A stretch of 64,000 bases of DNA from Tillus elongatus (taxonomy: Eukaryota > Arthropoda > Insecta > Coleoptera > Cleridae): NCBI GenBank assembly GCA_964006375.1, contig OZ023267.1:87615406-87679405 (forward strand), written 5' to 3'. The position numbers and the translations under genes were made by a program. Positions 33,654 to 45,473 of the stretch are shown one piece after another. How positions within the stretch are numbered: position 1 is the first letter of the stretch; every line of letters begins with the position of its first letter. The notes beneath the pieces are model-generated. The model made no database searches, was not told the origin of the DNA, and saw only the letters and a program-made list of their open reading frames with translations.

Positions 33654-33971
33654 TTCGGGACTCAGAAAGTGCGTTATGGTAGCGAATTTTTATTGAACGC
33701 CTCAAATTTGAATAACTCAATTTGCTAGTAACCTATAAGGTTCGTTGGCCAGGAAACTAGTTTTTTTCGGGAATATTTTAAGTTTATTTTCGACAAATTT
33801 GTGTACATTTTCAAACAGTAAAGTTATTTTCATGAAATATGGTACATTGTTTTTACTATATATGTTATACTGGTAACCAAATTTGATGTCTGCTTTCTTA
33901 AAAAACACATATTTGCTATTTAAAACAATTTAATGAAAATTCACTATCATAACGCACTTGCTGCGTCCAGA
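33654..33971. mobile_element. R-family MITE-like copy with terminal inverted repeats (R-e)
   Basis: The left end has GAAAGTGCGTTATGGTAGCG and the right end has the inverse TCACTATCATAACGCAC plus TTGCTGCGTCC. The ends form inverted repeats of about 40 bp at roughly 80% match by eye. The interior corresponds to the 30230-30450 part of R-d. This appears to be a short internal-deletion or duplicated-end derivative. Confidence 0.7.
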
Positions 33972-34064
33972 CTTTTTTATATAATGAATACATTGCGTAA
34001 TTAATCAGTTAAAAAGATTAAACACAAATAAAATAAAATAAAAAAATAAAACTATTTTATTCAA

Positions 34065-37000
34065 TTTAGGGCGCCTTCACAACAACTGCAAAGGCAGCCT
34101 ATAGCAAATTTTAATAAACAATTAAATTATGGCAATGAAATGCCGTCATCAACAACTTTTAAAACTTTCCCCAATCACCATTGAAATTTTAATCGATCTC
34201 CAACTCAACATTGCTAATCAAAGAACTAGTGCAATTTTAAAAAATCAGCAACCAACTCTAAACCGATGGATACGTCATCAGGAAATATAAGACCTAATCA
34301 AAAATAAGTTGCACAATAATTATTTATCCAACAAATAAACCTGTCGAATAAGGAAAGCGTTTACCATCAAGATAGAGAATTTTTAAGCGATTATGATATA
34401 TCCGATTTTAACCAATTAATATGCAATACTAATGAGGAAACTACATTGATCTATCATAAGCCTCATATTATCAGCCTATCGAGCAAAATAATCCCGACAA
34501 TGAAAATATTTTCATGGCCGAGAAAGAAAACGATATATAGCAATATATCTTAATAACGTTATTATAATCCTGCCTCACATTTTTATAAGGGAATTACATG
34601 CTAAATTTCTAATGGACACAGGGAGTTCTCGGAATCTTGTAAATACTAGTTTGGCACGCAAAAGTTTATAAATATTAAATTAAATTAAATGTGAAGTTTT
34701 TAATATCCAGACAGCTCACGGTACCACTTTTCATGACAGGACAGCATATATTCCTATGTTTAGAATTTGTAACACAAATGGTTTTCACAAATTATATTTA
34801 TTTAATTCCTGCGATAAATACGATGAACTTATTAAGACCTTTAAATACTAACATTAATTTACAAATGAAATTAATTGCTACACCTTTTGTTACTATCCCT
34901 ATACGGTATACCCCAGAAGCACCAGTACACACAAGTCTGGTTAAAAATGATATACAACATAAAATAAGTATTCCAGCACGTACACACCAGGTAGTTAAAA
35001 TAGCTGTGACACAGAAAGAAGGTATACGTATCCTTAAATATAAAAGTTTCGAAAGTAAAACAGAAATGTCAGAGGCTTTAGTAAATATTCAAAATTCCTT
35101 TGCAACCACCGTAATAACTAACATGTGAAAAATCTATAGAAATTACAATAAGCAAACTTTTTGACAGTGAGCTGTTAGATACAAACGAAGTAAACTTTAT
35201 TGGGGAAAGCAAGACCCAATACCATAATGATTCTTATAACAATTTATTAAAGCAGAACTTACAAAATGTACGTTTAGACCACTGCAATTCTGAAGAATGT
35301 CAAGCGATTCAAAATCGAGGCGAGGGCATTCCTTTAACTTTCACAAACGAAATTAGACACAAAGTTAGACTAACTGACGACAAACCAATATTTACGAAAT
35401 CTTATAGATATCCACAAGTTCTTAAAGAAGAAGTAAAATCTAAAGTCGCCAATTTACTCGAGCAAGGTATTATAGAACCCTCAAGATCCCTATGGTCGTC
35501 CCCAATCTGGATAGTTAAGAAGCAAGATGCTTCCGTTATGCAAATGACGGATGGTCGTCGACTTAAGGAAGCTAAACGAAAAACGATTGTCGACAAATAC
35601 CTTACCGAATATTACTCACATTCTTGCAAAACTTAGCAAAAGCCAATACTTCACCACCTTAGATTTAGCTATTGGGTACCATCAAATGACATCGAAAAAC
35701 CTGCCTTCACGACAGAGGACGGCCATTTCCAATTACTCAGAATGCCGCTCGGGTTGAAATCAGCTCCGAGTACATTTCAACGGGTAATGGATAATTTACT
35801 GCGTCGATTTCAAAACGAGATCTGCCACTAGGCAGATATACTATACTCTAGGTATACTAATACATAGATGACATAATAATATGCAGCGTATCGGTGAAGA
35901 ACACATTTTACGACTTAAACAAAACGTTTAAGAGAAGCTCACTTTGAAATACAACTAGACAAATCCAATTTTTTACGAAGCGAGGTAGCCTATTTAGGCC
36001 ATATAATCACGCTCACACTGGTGTGAGACCTAACCCTGACAAAATTGAAGCCATAAAACAATTTCCAATACCAAAAACTCAAAAGGAAATTACATCATTT
36101 CTTCGCTTACTAGTGTACTATAGACGTTTCATTGAAGACTTCGTAAAAATTACAAAACCAATGACGTATGTTTAAAGAAGAACCGAAAAGTTAAACATAC
36201 ACCAAATTTTAAAAAATCATTCGAAATTTGCGAAAATTTATTACTTCATTCACCTATCTTACAATTTCCCGATTTTTCTAAACTGTTTGTATTAACAACA
36301 GATGCTAGTGACTGCGCTTTAGGAGCAGCATTATCACTGCGTAATGTTCCTAATGACAAACCAGAAGCGTACGCATCGAGGAATTTCAACAAAAGCGAAT
36401 GTAAATATTCAACCATCGTAAAGGAACTTTTAGTTTGGGCTTGTAAATATTTTAGACCTTATTTGTTTTTCCAAAAATTTAAAATATTCACCGATCATCG
36501 ACCATTAACTTGGTTATTTAATTTAAAAGAGCCAAACTCTAAATTAACAGGAGGGCGATTATGAAATCATGTACAAAAAGCAAACAGAATATCAACGCTG
36601 ATGCTTTATCACGTATAAAAACTAATGTTATCGAGAGTGAAAGCGTAATAGAAAGTCCCGGACAAATAGATCAGGAAATTCTAGATTACTTAAAAGATCT
36701 AGCGGAAAATCCAATTCAACAAATAATCAATGAAAACGAAACCGCCAATAACCCCGGTCCTTCAAATGCTGCAAATCATGCAAACACCCATAATACAGCC
36801 AAATTTAATATTTTACCAGACATGCAGGTAAAACCTCTTACGACACATCGCATGACATAAATAATTATGAAAACCACAACTATTTTGAGGAAACTGCCCA
36901 CTCGATAAACAGAGATGACAACACCAATCCTGGTATTCCTATACTAGATGAAATAATCAACAATGAACCCAATCAAATCATTATAGCGAATAATTGACGT

Positions 37001-38250
37001 AAAAACCGAAAATTTCTACAATCATAAAATATTACAATTAAAAATCCCTAAAGCTAACAGAAACCTTGTTATTAAATTTTTTAAAGATTATACGAGCGAA
37101 AATAAAACGTTTCATGTATTTTTCTACAATAAAGAAAGGCCCAGCAAATTTAATCAGATGTATTAAATTAGTAAACTTTGTTAAAGAAACAGAGGAACAA
37201 TTATTGATGGTAAAATACCAACATGGAGATAAAACAAATCATAGGGAATAAACAAACCGGGGACCATCTAAAAATAAACTATTATTCGTCCACAATGAAG
37301 CAAGACGTTGCAAATTATATAAATAAATTATATAAAAGTGCCAAATATATAATGTAACAAAATATAATAGGAAACCCCCGTACATACCATTAGTCTTAAC
37401 AGAAACGATAAGCAAACCTTTTGATTTAGTACATATAGATGTAGTTCATTTCGACAACCACCAATGTTTAACAGTTATAGATGCTTTTACTAAATTAGCT
37501 AATGCAATTCCTATTTCTGGAAGGAATGCTGTAGAAATATGTAACGCTTTAATTACCTACTTTTATTTTTACGGGATATCGTGTCAGATTCCGGATTAGA
37601 ATTCCGAAATGGAACAGTGCAAGAAATACTAAAGTTACATAAAATAAATATCTATTTTACAACCCCTAAACATTATGAATATAATGGTCTAAAAGAAAGG
37701 TTTCACTCGACTCTAGTTGAACACACACGTATTTTGCGTCATACAAAGAAAAAGATTCTAAAGTACTAATAAAATATGCAATAATACCTTATAATAATTT
37801 AATTCACAGCACTACCGCATACGCACCCCTAGAACTAACATTGGGCCATACCAATACTCGAGATCCTTCAAATCTAATTAGTGAAAATTTTTACGACTAT
37901 GTGGTCAGTCAACGAAATAAAATTGAAAATCTTTATAAAAACATTAAACAAAAAATTCACTCTAACAAAGAAAATGTCATAAGTAAACGAAATCAATTAG
38001 GTTCAGAATCTTCTAATTTTAGATTAGGTAAAATTGTTTACAAGAAATTAGAGAAGAGAAATAAAAAAGATAATAAGTTCTCCGTGCCATTTACTATCCT
38101 CGCATTTTTGGAACATAGCAAGGCAAAAATTAGAGATAATAAAAATCATATACAAATAATTAATCTAAAAGAATTAAAACCCACCTCTGTTGTTACAGAT
38201 ATGGTACATTCGGAAAAACCAAAATCCCGAAATTCTACCAACTAAACCAA
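34065..38250 (+). pseudogene. Gypsy/errantivirus gag-pol relic (copy 2)
   Basis: Plus-strand broken frames. The end of gag has a PMDTSSGN phrase (34260-34300). The protease DTGSS lies near 34615. The pre-RT part of pol is open at 34691-35128. RT spans 35340-36180 (SYRYPQVLKEE, SSPIWIVKKQ, then LKSAPSTFQRVMD and a YIDDII-like motif near 35865). RNase H has TTDASDCALG and TDHRPLTWLF (36300-36530). Integrase spans 37390-38250 (VHFDNHQ region, VSDSGLEFRN at 37580, a degraded PVERFHS equivalent at 37690). gag is truncated at its start, and no LTR was found on the left. It is related to but clearly diverged from copy 1. The env gene continues at 38370 and, after the BEL insertion, at 49247. Confidence 0.88.
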
Positions 38251-38369
38251 AATCCAGGTATACTTCCACTTAAACTAGGATCTGGCCAAAATATCGTTGA
38301 TTACTGCTCGTTTATTCAAATATTTGACGTGAGTTCTGTAATAGTAAGTTAAAAGCACTACAGCAAAAA

Positions 38370-39698
38370 TTTAACACATTGACTTTGGCAATAAAAAATT
38401 CCACCACACATAACCAGGAATATTTTAACACTTGTAATTTAATAATTTCATTAGAAAGCAAAATTGTGAGTCAAGTCAAACAGATTAATCCAGGCATAGC
38501 CAAAAAAGGGTCTTATAGATGAAATGGGTTAAATAATTAAAAGCATCACAGGCAATTTAGATCAAGATGATGCACGAAGGTATGATGAAGCAATTTCTCT
38601 TTTATCCGATGATAAGATTAAGGTAAAAACTCTAATGAAGGAACAAATTACTCTACTACAAAAATGTATTAAGAAATTTCAGAATGTTACCAAAACTCTA
38701 GCACACAATGGAGTGGTTTTAATATCACGTATTCTACAAGTCGAAAGAGAGCCTCGGTGGTTCAATGGTAAGAACGTGTGTCTCTGAACTGAAGGGTACT
38801 GGGTTTGATTCCAGGGTACTCCTTTCACTTTTTCAGTACATACTGTAAAATTAACACCAATCGAGGTTGTAGCATTGTATTTGAGCAAGTTGAATGTCTG
38901 CATGTTCTGCCCTTCGTAGGGGGCATAAAGTTGTCGATCCCGTGTCCATACTATGTTGGACACGTTAAAGATCCCCAACCTCCGTACAAAAAAGCAGGGG
39001 TTCGGCAAAATTTCCAGGATAGTGAGGTGAAACTACTCCCTGGCGCCAGTTACTAGCCGTAGCCGCGGAAATAGGCCGACGTTAAAGAAATAAACTCACA
39101 CACACAAGTCAAAAGTGCAATAAAAACGATTGAGTTGGAAGTATACGACTATAATTATTTCTTGGTACAAATGCTTTTGACACAAATCTAGTTTTCTTAC
39201 CAAATAATTTATGATGTTTTAGAAAGAATCGAAGTTGCCATTTCATTTGCAAAATTAAATACCTCTCATAATTCAATGATAGAACCAGCCGATTCAATTC
39301 AGGTAACACGATTTATACAAGATCAACTTACCAATGTAAAATTTTCATTTCATTCTCAATTGGGGAATGTTCTGCTTTTTGAAAAAGTAATCACAGTCAA
39401 AAGTTATTCTAAACAAAATCGAATAGTATTTAATATAGAGATGCCGATTGTCGAAATCCAAAGTTACAATTATTATCACCTATACCCATTACCTGTTCCT
39501 GTTAAAGATCAATTATCGGTTATAATTCCTCAAACTAAGTACCTCCTTTTAAATGAGCACAACTATGGATTTTTTGAAAAGATGTGTAAAGAAATAACGA
39601 TAAAGGATTATATATGTCAGGTAACAGAGGTCATTCAAATAAATAATCTACTACCATGCGAAGTACAATTATTGAAATACATTAGGACTGATATTAAT
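38370..39698 (+). pseudogene. Gypsy copy 2 env, first part (split by SINE and BEL insertions)
   Basis: Continues from the pol relic. A GLIDE-like segment after a degraded cleavage region, ITGNLDQDDA (38545-38570), and a helical region follow up to the SINE. After the SINE the frame resumes and is open from 39276 with hydrophobic and PQTKYLLLN blocks equivalent to the PPSSYYLE region of copy 1, reaching LPCEVQLLKYI at 39690. There the BEL element is inserted (target duplication TTAAT at 39694-39698). Several stops lie before 39276. The rest of env is at 49247-49640. Confidence 0.85.
38736..39115 (+). mobile_element. tRNA-derived SINE with 12-bp target duplication
   Basis: SINE body about 38748-39103 on the plus strand, flanked by ACAAGTCGAAAG (38736-38747) and ACAAGTCAAAAG (39104-39115), which differ at one base. 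The tRNA-like head has A box TGGTTCAATGGTA and B box GGGTTTGATTCC. The body carries GGACACGTTAAAGATCC, and the tail has ACGTTAAAGAAATAAAC then CACACAC. The sister copy at 25741-26087 aligns over the full length. Inserted in the env gene of gypsy copy 2, it is younger than that gene. Confidence 0.92.
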
Positions 39699-39949
39699 TG
39701 TAATAAATTCCGTTACGTTGATTTAAAATAAAAATTGTCATAAATAATACAGTTAAATTAAGCGATAAATCAAATGTCAATTCTACGTTAATAATCGTTA
39801 AATTAATGTTCATTCGTTGCGTTAATGCGAGTAACAATTAATAGATCCTTCACCGTTAAGGACTACAGGTAGACTCTTCTGTTTCTGTGAGGTCTGTGGC
39901 TGAGGTTTCAGCAGAGGTCGGCGTTGTCAGATCGTTGTAATTTTCTACA
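39699..39949 (-). repeat. BEL copy 1, 3' LTR
   Basis: 251-bp LTR (TG...CA). The last 31 codons of the integrase frame lie within it. Partner LTR at 48987-49241. Confidence 0.93.
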
Positions 39950-41076
39950 TCCTCCGCGGGCGAAGACCGGATTTCCAACGGATATAGTAACTGCACAGGA
40001 CGTTCCAGGATAGTTCCATTGGACGTTCGGATTGCGCATGACCGTACTCGACCATCTCTTCTTGGAAACACCTCGACAACTCGTACTAACTTCGAATAAA
40101 TTCGTGGAGAATTGTCGTCGTGAAATATGGCAACATCGTTTTCTTGGAGTCTTCTAGCGTTGGCAAACTTGACGTGATGTGCCGTACGCAATTGTTGCAG
40201 ATAATCAGGTGACCAAAGCTTCCAAAATTTGGTCATTACTTGCATTCTCGTTTTCCATTGTTTTAAAACATCATCTCGATTAACAACGGGATTGTTGCAA
40301 TAAAAGTTTAAATTCGTGTAGTCGGTACCTAATAAAAAATCTGAAGGTGTTAAAACACTCAAGTTCTTAACATCATCACTGATATAGGTTAAGGGTCTTG
40401 AATTTACGCCACTTTTTATTTCCGTTAACACAGTTTCTAGTTCATCGCACATCAAGGTTCTTTTATTAATTGTTATTTTTGGACAGTTTTTTACAGTACG
40501 TACTAGGCGTTCCCAAAAACCGCCCCACCATGCAGCACGTTCAACAATAAATCTCCATTTAATACGATAACGTTTTGCATAGTCTTGGATTTTATCACTG
40601 TTCATAAAGTTACACAATTTCGATATTTCTAAGGACGCGCGTTTGAAAGTCTTTGCGTTGTCGGAATAACTCATTTTAGGGATACCTTTTCTTGCAAAAA
40701 ATATTCTCAAACCTAAAAGACAACTTTCAGTTGTTAAGTCTTTAACGAGTTCTAGATGAACCGCACGTATCACCGCACACGTTAACAACATTACATAAAC
40801 CTTTTGCCTAAGTCCATCTTTAATAATATACAGCGGTCCGAAAAAGTCTACACCGGTCACTGTAAATGGTTCTACATTATTTAGTAGTCTGTATGACGGT
40901 AATGGAGCAAATTGTTCGTTAGCAATGGGTCCTTTGAGTTTTTTGCACAAAACACATTTTTTAATCAATGACTTAATTAACTGGCTACCTTTGATTATCC
41001 AGTATCTACTTCTTACTCTGGCTAAAGTAGAGCTGACTCCTGCATGTGCAATCTCATGATGAGCTTTCCACACCAA
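39856..41076 (-). CDS. BEL/Pao integrase
   Basis: Open for 406 codons. A zinc-binding region at the start (HHEIAHAG, then CVLCKK near residue 42-45) precedes the catalytic core: D in TGVDFFGPL (about 75), D in SYSDNAKTF (about 138) and E near WERLVRTVK (about 190). A PVNSRPLTY-like region and a C-terminal domain with FPRRDGRVR and QLLYPLE follow, all characteristic of BEL/Pao. The start shown is only the first start after an in-frame TGA near 41104; protein homologous to the integrase N-terminus continues upstream to 41280 in the same frame beyond that stop. The C-terminus runs into the 3' LTR. Confidence 0.93.
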   Translation of the reverse strand: MVWKAHHEIAHAGVSSTLARVRSRYWIIKGSQLIKSLIKKCVLCKKLKGPIANEQFAPLPSYRLLNNVEPFTVTGVDFFGPLYIIKDGLRQKVYVMLLTCAVIRAVHLELVKDLTTESCLLGLRIFFARKGIPKMSYSDNAKTFKRASLEISKLCNFMNSDKIQDYAKRYRIKWRFIVERAAWWGGFWERLVRTVKNCPKITINKRTLMCDELETVLTEIKSGVNSRPLTYISDDVKNLSVLTPSDFLLGTDYTNLNFYCNNPVVNRDDVLKQWKTRMQVMTKFWKLWSPDYLQQLRTAHHVKFANARRLQENDVAIFHDDNSPRIYSKLVRVVEVFPRRDGRVRSCAIRTSNGTILERPVQLLYPLEIRSSPAEDVENYNDLTTPTSAETSATDLTETEESTCSP

Positions 41077-41279
41077 TTTGGATGCTAAGGCTGAATTCTT
41101 TCAAAGAATAATGGGATGTTTGGCGTCATATGCCAACGTTGATTCCTGCAATCTTCCCTTGACACGTAGAATACCACATTCGTCCATAAAAGGATTTAAA
41201 CACATAATATTAGATTTAGTATCTAGCGGTTTACCGTTCGTTATACACTTTATTTCGTTAAAATATTCACTTTGCTGCG

Positions 41280-42046
41280 TTACACGTATACAGTACCGTT
41301 CTGCGTTAATAGTTCTTCCACCATAATTTTATTATTTTTACGTGTTTTAGTTTTTAATTTGTCTACAAATCTTTTTACGTAAACCGTCACTCTTAATACT
41401 TTTTCATAGTCACTATAATCATTAAGCGATAGTATTGGCTTTACTTCACAAAATGCGATATTTTCAGTAATGTCATTCTCGGTATAAGTGGTTAAAACTA
41501 ATTTATTGTCACTGTTGTCATTATCTTTTGGCCACTGTTGCTCGTCAAGTTTTAAAAACTGAGGTCCCTGTACCCAAACTTTTGATTCTAATAAAGCATT
41601 TGCACGTACCGGTCGCGTTAACATATCTGCGGGATTTAAAACACCAGGACAATGTCTCCATTGCTCTTTTCGCGTTAATTCACGTATTTCTTTAACCCTA
41701 TTTTTAACATAAGGTTTTAATTTATAATCACTACCTAAAATCCATGATATAGCGATTTTAGAGTCTGACCATAAAAACACGTCACTAATTTTTTAATTTA
41801 AATTATTGATTACATAATTTTGAAGTCTTGCGGCAGTTAATGTTGCATCACCTTCTTCGCTGATAGGCGCTAAACGATGTCTAGCCATTAAAAATGAGCA
41901 TTCAAGTCGTTCGTCAATATTTCGATATTTCAAATAACATACGCATCCAAAACAGCGTGTTGAAGCATCTGCAAATACATGTAATTGAACGTTTTCATTT
42001 GTTGTATCTTTTATGCAGCAACGCGGTATCGAAAAGTCTTTTAATA
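41280..42046 (-). pseudogene. BEL/Pao RNase H and linker, broken
   Basis: Minus-strand segment. The RNase H start HVFADAST, MARHRLAPI and LTAARLQ is at 42010-41820. Then comes a TAA near 41797, followed by the open part (41780-41280) with LWSDSKIAISWI, HCPGVLNPADMLTRP and the long linker before integrase. RNase H removes the RNA strand during reverse transcription. The N-terminal edge at 42046-42052 coincides with the border of the nested insertion (TATCTG); the RT part lies beyond it at 45670-47010. Confidence 0.85.
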
Positions 42047-42485
42047 TATCTGTTCAAGGGGGAAGCGGAGGATAATTATAGAGGTAAAATCGTCGAACTA
42101 AGCATATAGGTAACGGTATATTGATAACGAGGTTAATTCACAAACTTAATATTTAAAACTTATTATATAACAAAAAAAGACTTACATAGTTACTGGTATG
42201 TTGACTATTAAGGTTAACAGTGTTTACGTTTACATAATTAAATTATAATTATCGCGGCGTTATTTTAACCGACTGCATTGCAGAAGCTTATTTAATGAAC
42301 CATATCTTTCCCGTCTACATTTTAGCAACGTGTTTAATTAACTATATTTCTGACTAAATGAATCTCCTTTATATTTACCAAACAATAACACATTTTTTTA
42401 TTCTTAACCTTTCGATCTGCTGACTATAACACTGCTGTCTATCTTACAAATTTGCTTGTTATTGTTTATATGCTAAACGTGATAA

Positions 42486-45473
42486 TTTCAATGTCAATCC
42501 ATACATATCCATACATATCCTCCTTGTATAAAATATTCCGGAGGCAAAATACCCCTCCATTCGGATCTCCGGGAGAGGGGTGTACAGGGGGCGCCAACAT
42601 CAAGATTTAACATATCCTTTTCGAATATATGTGGCCTCAATTCTAACCTGAACTCCGTCCACCATTTCCTCCAGGCTAACAGGCCCCAACTCCTCTTCCT
42701 CACCGAAACCCAAATCAGTGCCAAAACAGCCACTAATCACCTTAATTTCCCAGGGTATGAGCTCCTTACTGCCTTTAGATTGCATGGAGGCGTGTGCGCA
42801 TACGTCCGTAGCAATCTACCCTGCACCAGACTTCCCAATTTAGAAGCTGGAAGAAAAGACATACTATGGATAAAACTCTCTCTCAGGACTGCAACTAAAT
42901 TCATCTGTTGCATTTACCGGTCACCTTCTGACAACAACTTTGTCCAGCTCTTTGACTACCTTTCTGAAAAAACCGACTATCTGATTTCTGAATATCCTTC
43001 CTCCGAGGTCACTATTCTTGGCGACTTCAATGTCCATAATAAGGAATGGCTAGGATCTTCAAAAACCGATCCACAAGGGAGAGCAGCGGATGCCTTTGCA
43101 GTCAGCAATTCTTTGGCCAATATGGTACAGCAACCTACTTACTTTCCTCGTATCCCAACACACAGCTCAAATCCCTTGGATCTCCTTCTTACTACAAATC
43201 CTGAATGCTATAAGATATCAGTCACCGCCCCCCTTGGTCGCTCAGACCACGGCATGGTCACTGCTTCCTGTGCAATGCAACCCGAGGTCACACAGTCATC
43301 ACACCCACGTATCGTTTGGCACTACAACTCCGCAAACTGGGACGAAATGCGGGATTACTTTTCCTCATTTCCATGGGCGTCTGTCTGCTTCTCTCATCCT
43401 GACCCCTCTGATATCTCACAAAACGTCACCGAAATTATCCAAGCTGGCATGGAATTATTTATTCCACGTACACAGAAAACCTCTTCAGCCACTCAAAAGC
43501 CCTGGTTCTCTAAATCCTGTGACAAGGCCAGACTTGAAAAGGTCAAAGCTCACAAAACGCTTCTACACAATCCCAGTCAAGAAAATCGTCAAGCATTCAA
43601 CGACGCAAGAAACCGCTATGTCCGCATTCTTTCTGAGGCAAAAAACTCGTTTAATAACCACATCAAAAACAAAGTCCTCTCAAGCTCCAACGGCGGCAAA
43701 CCCTTCTGGACTCTTGCTAAGTCTATTGGGAATAATTTCTGCAAGAGCACGTTCCCACCTCTTGTCTCAGGTGATGAAATTGTTTCTACCGCCCTGGGCA
43801 AGGCTGAACTTTTTGCTTCGTTGTTCGCCGGAAATTCTACTCTCAACCCACCTCCAAATGCTCAACCACCAACAGTCCCCAATGTCGCGCATAAAATGAC
43901 TGATATCATTTTCCAAACTAAAAAGGTACGAAAGATGCTCTCTTCTCTTAATACCAGGAAAGCCTCTGGCCTTGACGAGATCCCAGCAATTGTTCTCAAA
44001 AAATGCGCACCAGAACTTGCTCCTGTCCTGACTCGTCTGTTTCAGATATCTTACAATAAAGGCATATTCCCTAGTAACTGGAAAACTGCTCGAGTACAAC
44101 CCATCCCCAAGAAAGGATCCAAAGCGCTTCCTAGCAACTACAGGCCTATTTCTCTCCTTTCAGTCATCTCTAAAGTGATGGAAAAGTATATAAACACCGA
44201 ACTACTAAAATTCCTTGAAAAACACAGTCTAATCCACGACAGGCAGTATGGATTCCGTCAGCGCAGATCGACTGCCGACCTCCTTTCCTTTGTCACCCAT
44301 TCTTGGAACAAGTCTATGGAACAACACGGTGAATCCCAGACTGTTGCTCTAGACATATCCAAAGCATTCGACCAGGTCTGGCACGCAGCGCTGCTTAATA
44401 AACTTCCGGCCTATGGCCTACCACCAAAACTTTGTACCTGGACAGCAAATTTCCTCTCCAACAGGAGCATATCTGTTGTTGTGGATGGCCATTCCTCTAA
44501 ACTGTATCCAATTGATGCAGGAGTTCCTCAAGGTTCAGCTTTAGCCCCTACTTTGTTTCTTCTCCACATCAATGACCTCCTCTCTAGCACATCCAACCCA
44601 GTTCACAGTTACGCGGACGACAGCACCCTCCACTCAAACATACAATATTCTAAGCCTGTCTCTTTAGCCCAATTAGATGAGGATCGCAGACTCATGGAGG
44701 GTTCTGTCTCCGTAGACCTCCAAAAAATATTAGACTGGGGAAGTAGAAATCTTGTACAATTCAACCCCACCAAAACTAAGTCTTGCTTTCTTTCTCACAA
44801 GAGATACAGCAGCCCTAGACCCATCACAATAAACAACCAAGTTATTCAAAATAATGAGTCCTTTTCTCTTGTTGGCATTACTGTGGATCGAAATCTTAAT
44901 TGGCACCAACATGTTACATCAATTGCAGAAGCGGCTGCTAAGAAATTGGGTTTCCTCTTCCGGGCTCGCAAATTCTTTTCACCAACTAATCTCTATACCT
45001 TATACACTTCACAAATAAGGCCAAACCTCGAATACTGCTCCCACATCTGGGGTGCAGCTGCCGCTTCTACACTCGCTATCCTGGACTCCATTCAAAAGAG
45101 AGCTATACGTCTCATCGGTGACCCTACCCTCACCCAAAGGCTTCCATCCCTTGCCCACCGACGTGCCGTTGGTGACCTCTCTCTCTTTTATAGATATCTG
45201 CACGGGCACTGCTCAGAGGAGCTTTCCTCCATAATTCCCCCACCTGCTGTCCCCAGCAGATCTACCAGGGGAACAGAGCGAATGCACCCTTTTAACGTCC
45301 AGGTCACCAGACATAGAACATCTTGTTATGCCCGCTCTTTTGTCCCGAGGACTTCCAAGTTGTGGAATTCCTTGCCGGCACATGTTTTTCCTTCTCCTCC
45401 GAACCTCCAAACCTTCAAGTCCAGAATTAACAAGCTGCCTCTTTCCTCCTTGTCAACACCCACGGTACGATAG
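42486..45473 (+). CDS. LINE ORF2: EEP endonuclease - reverse transcriptase
   Basis: Open from just after a TAA (42483-42485) to TAG 45471-45473, about 995 codons; no in-frame ATG lies upstream of the enzyme domains, so the true start was lost. Positions below count from codon 42780 as 1. EEP endonuclease: an N-terminal Asn/Glu part (NICGLNSN, LFLTETQ) lies upstream of 42780; then GDFNVHN (81-87), a DLLLTT block (about 133) and the SDH motif (155-157). Reverse transcriptase about 380-650: KASGLDEIP, NYRPISLLS, YGFRQRRST, LDISKAFDQVWH, GVPQGSALAPTLF and catalytic YADD (about 609-612). The C-terminal region has FLFRARKFFSP and the RTSKLWNSLP end phrase. There is no RNase H and no zinc knuckle is evident. 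Typical of jockey/CR1-superfamily LINEs; clade uncertain. Confidence 0.93.
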   Translation, partial: FQCQSIHIHTYPPCIKYSGGKIPLHSDLRERGVQGAPTSRFNISFSNICGLNSNLNSVHHFLQANRPQLLFLTETQISAKTATNHLNFPGYELLTAFRLHGGVCAYVRSNLPCTRLPNLEAGRKDILWIKLSLRTATKFICCIYRSPSDNNFVQLFDYLSEKTDYLISEYPSSEVTILGDFNVHNKEWLGSSKTDPQGRAADAFAVSNSLANMVQQPTYFPRIPTHSSNPLDLLLTTNPECYKISVTAPLGRSDHGMVTASCAMQPEVTQSSHPRIVWHYNSANWDEMRDYFSSFPWASVCFSHPDPSDISQNVTEIIQAGMELFIPRTQKTSSATQKPWFSKSCDKARLEKVKAHKTLLHNPSQENRQAFNDARNRYVRILSEAKNSFNNHIKNKVLSSSNGGKPFWTLAKSIGNNFCKSTFPPLVSGDEIVSTALGKAELFASLFAGNSTLNPPPNAQPPTVPNVAHKMTDIIFQTKKVRKMLSSLNTRKASGLDEIPAIVLKKCAPELAPVLTRLFQISYNKGIFPSNWKTARVQPIPKKGSKALPSNYRPISLLSVISKVMEKYINTELLKFLEKHSLIHDRQYGFRQRRSTADLLSFVTHSWNKSMEQHGESQTVALDISKAFDQVWHAALLNKLPAYGLPPKLCTWTANFLSNRSISVVVDGHSSKLYPIDAGVPQGSALAPTLFLLHINDLLSSTSNPVHSYADDSTLHSNIQYSKPVSLAQLDEDRRLMEGSVSVDLQKILDWGSRNLVQFNPTKTKSCFLSHKRYSSPRPITINNQVIQNNESFSLVGITVDRNLNWHQHVTSIAEAAAKKLGFLFRARKFFSPTNLYTLYTSQIRPNLEYCSHIWGAAAASTLAILDSIQKRAIRLIGDPTLTQRLPSLAHRRAVGDLSLFYRYLHGHCSEELSSIIPPPAVPSRSTRGTERMHPFNVQVTRHRTSCYARSFVPRTSKLWNSLPAHVFPSPPNLQTFKSRINKLPLSSLSTPTVR

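Noticed and set aside
38754..38830. Functional tRNA gene
   Set aside because: A and B boxes belong to a SINE head with target duplications; a full tRNA fold cannot be drawn.
43090..43899. 269-codon ORF overlapping the LINE in another frame
   Set aside because: Shadow frame of the LINE EEP/RT ORF, which has all the domain motifs.
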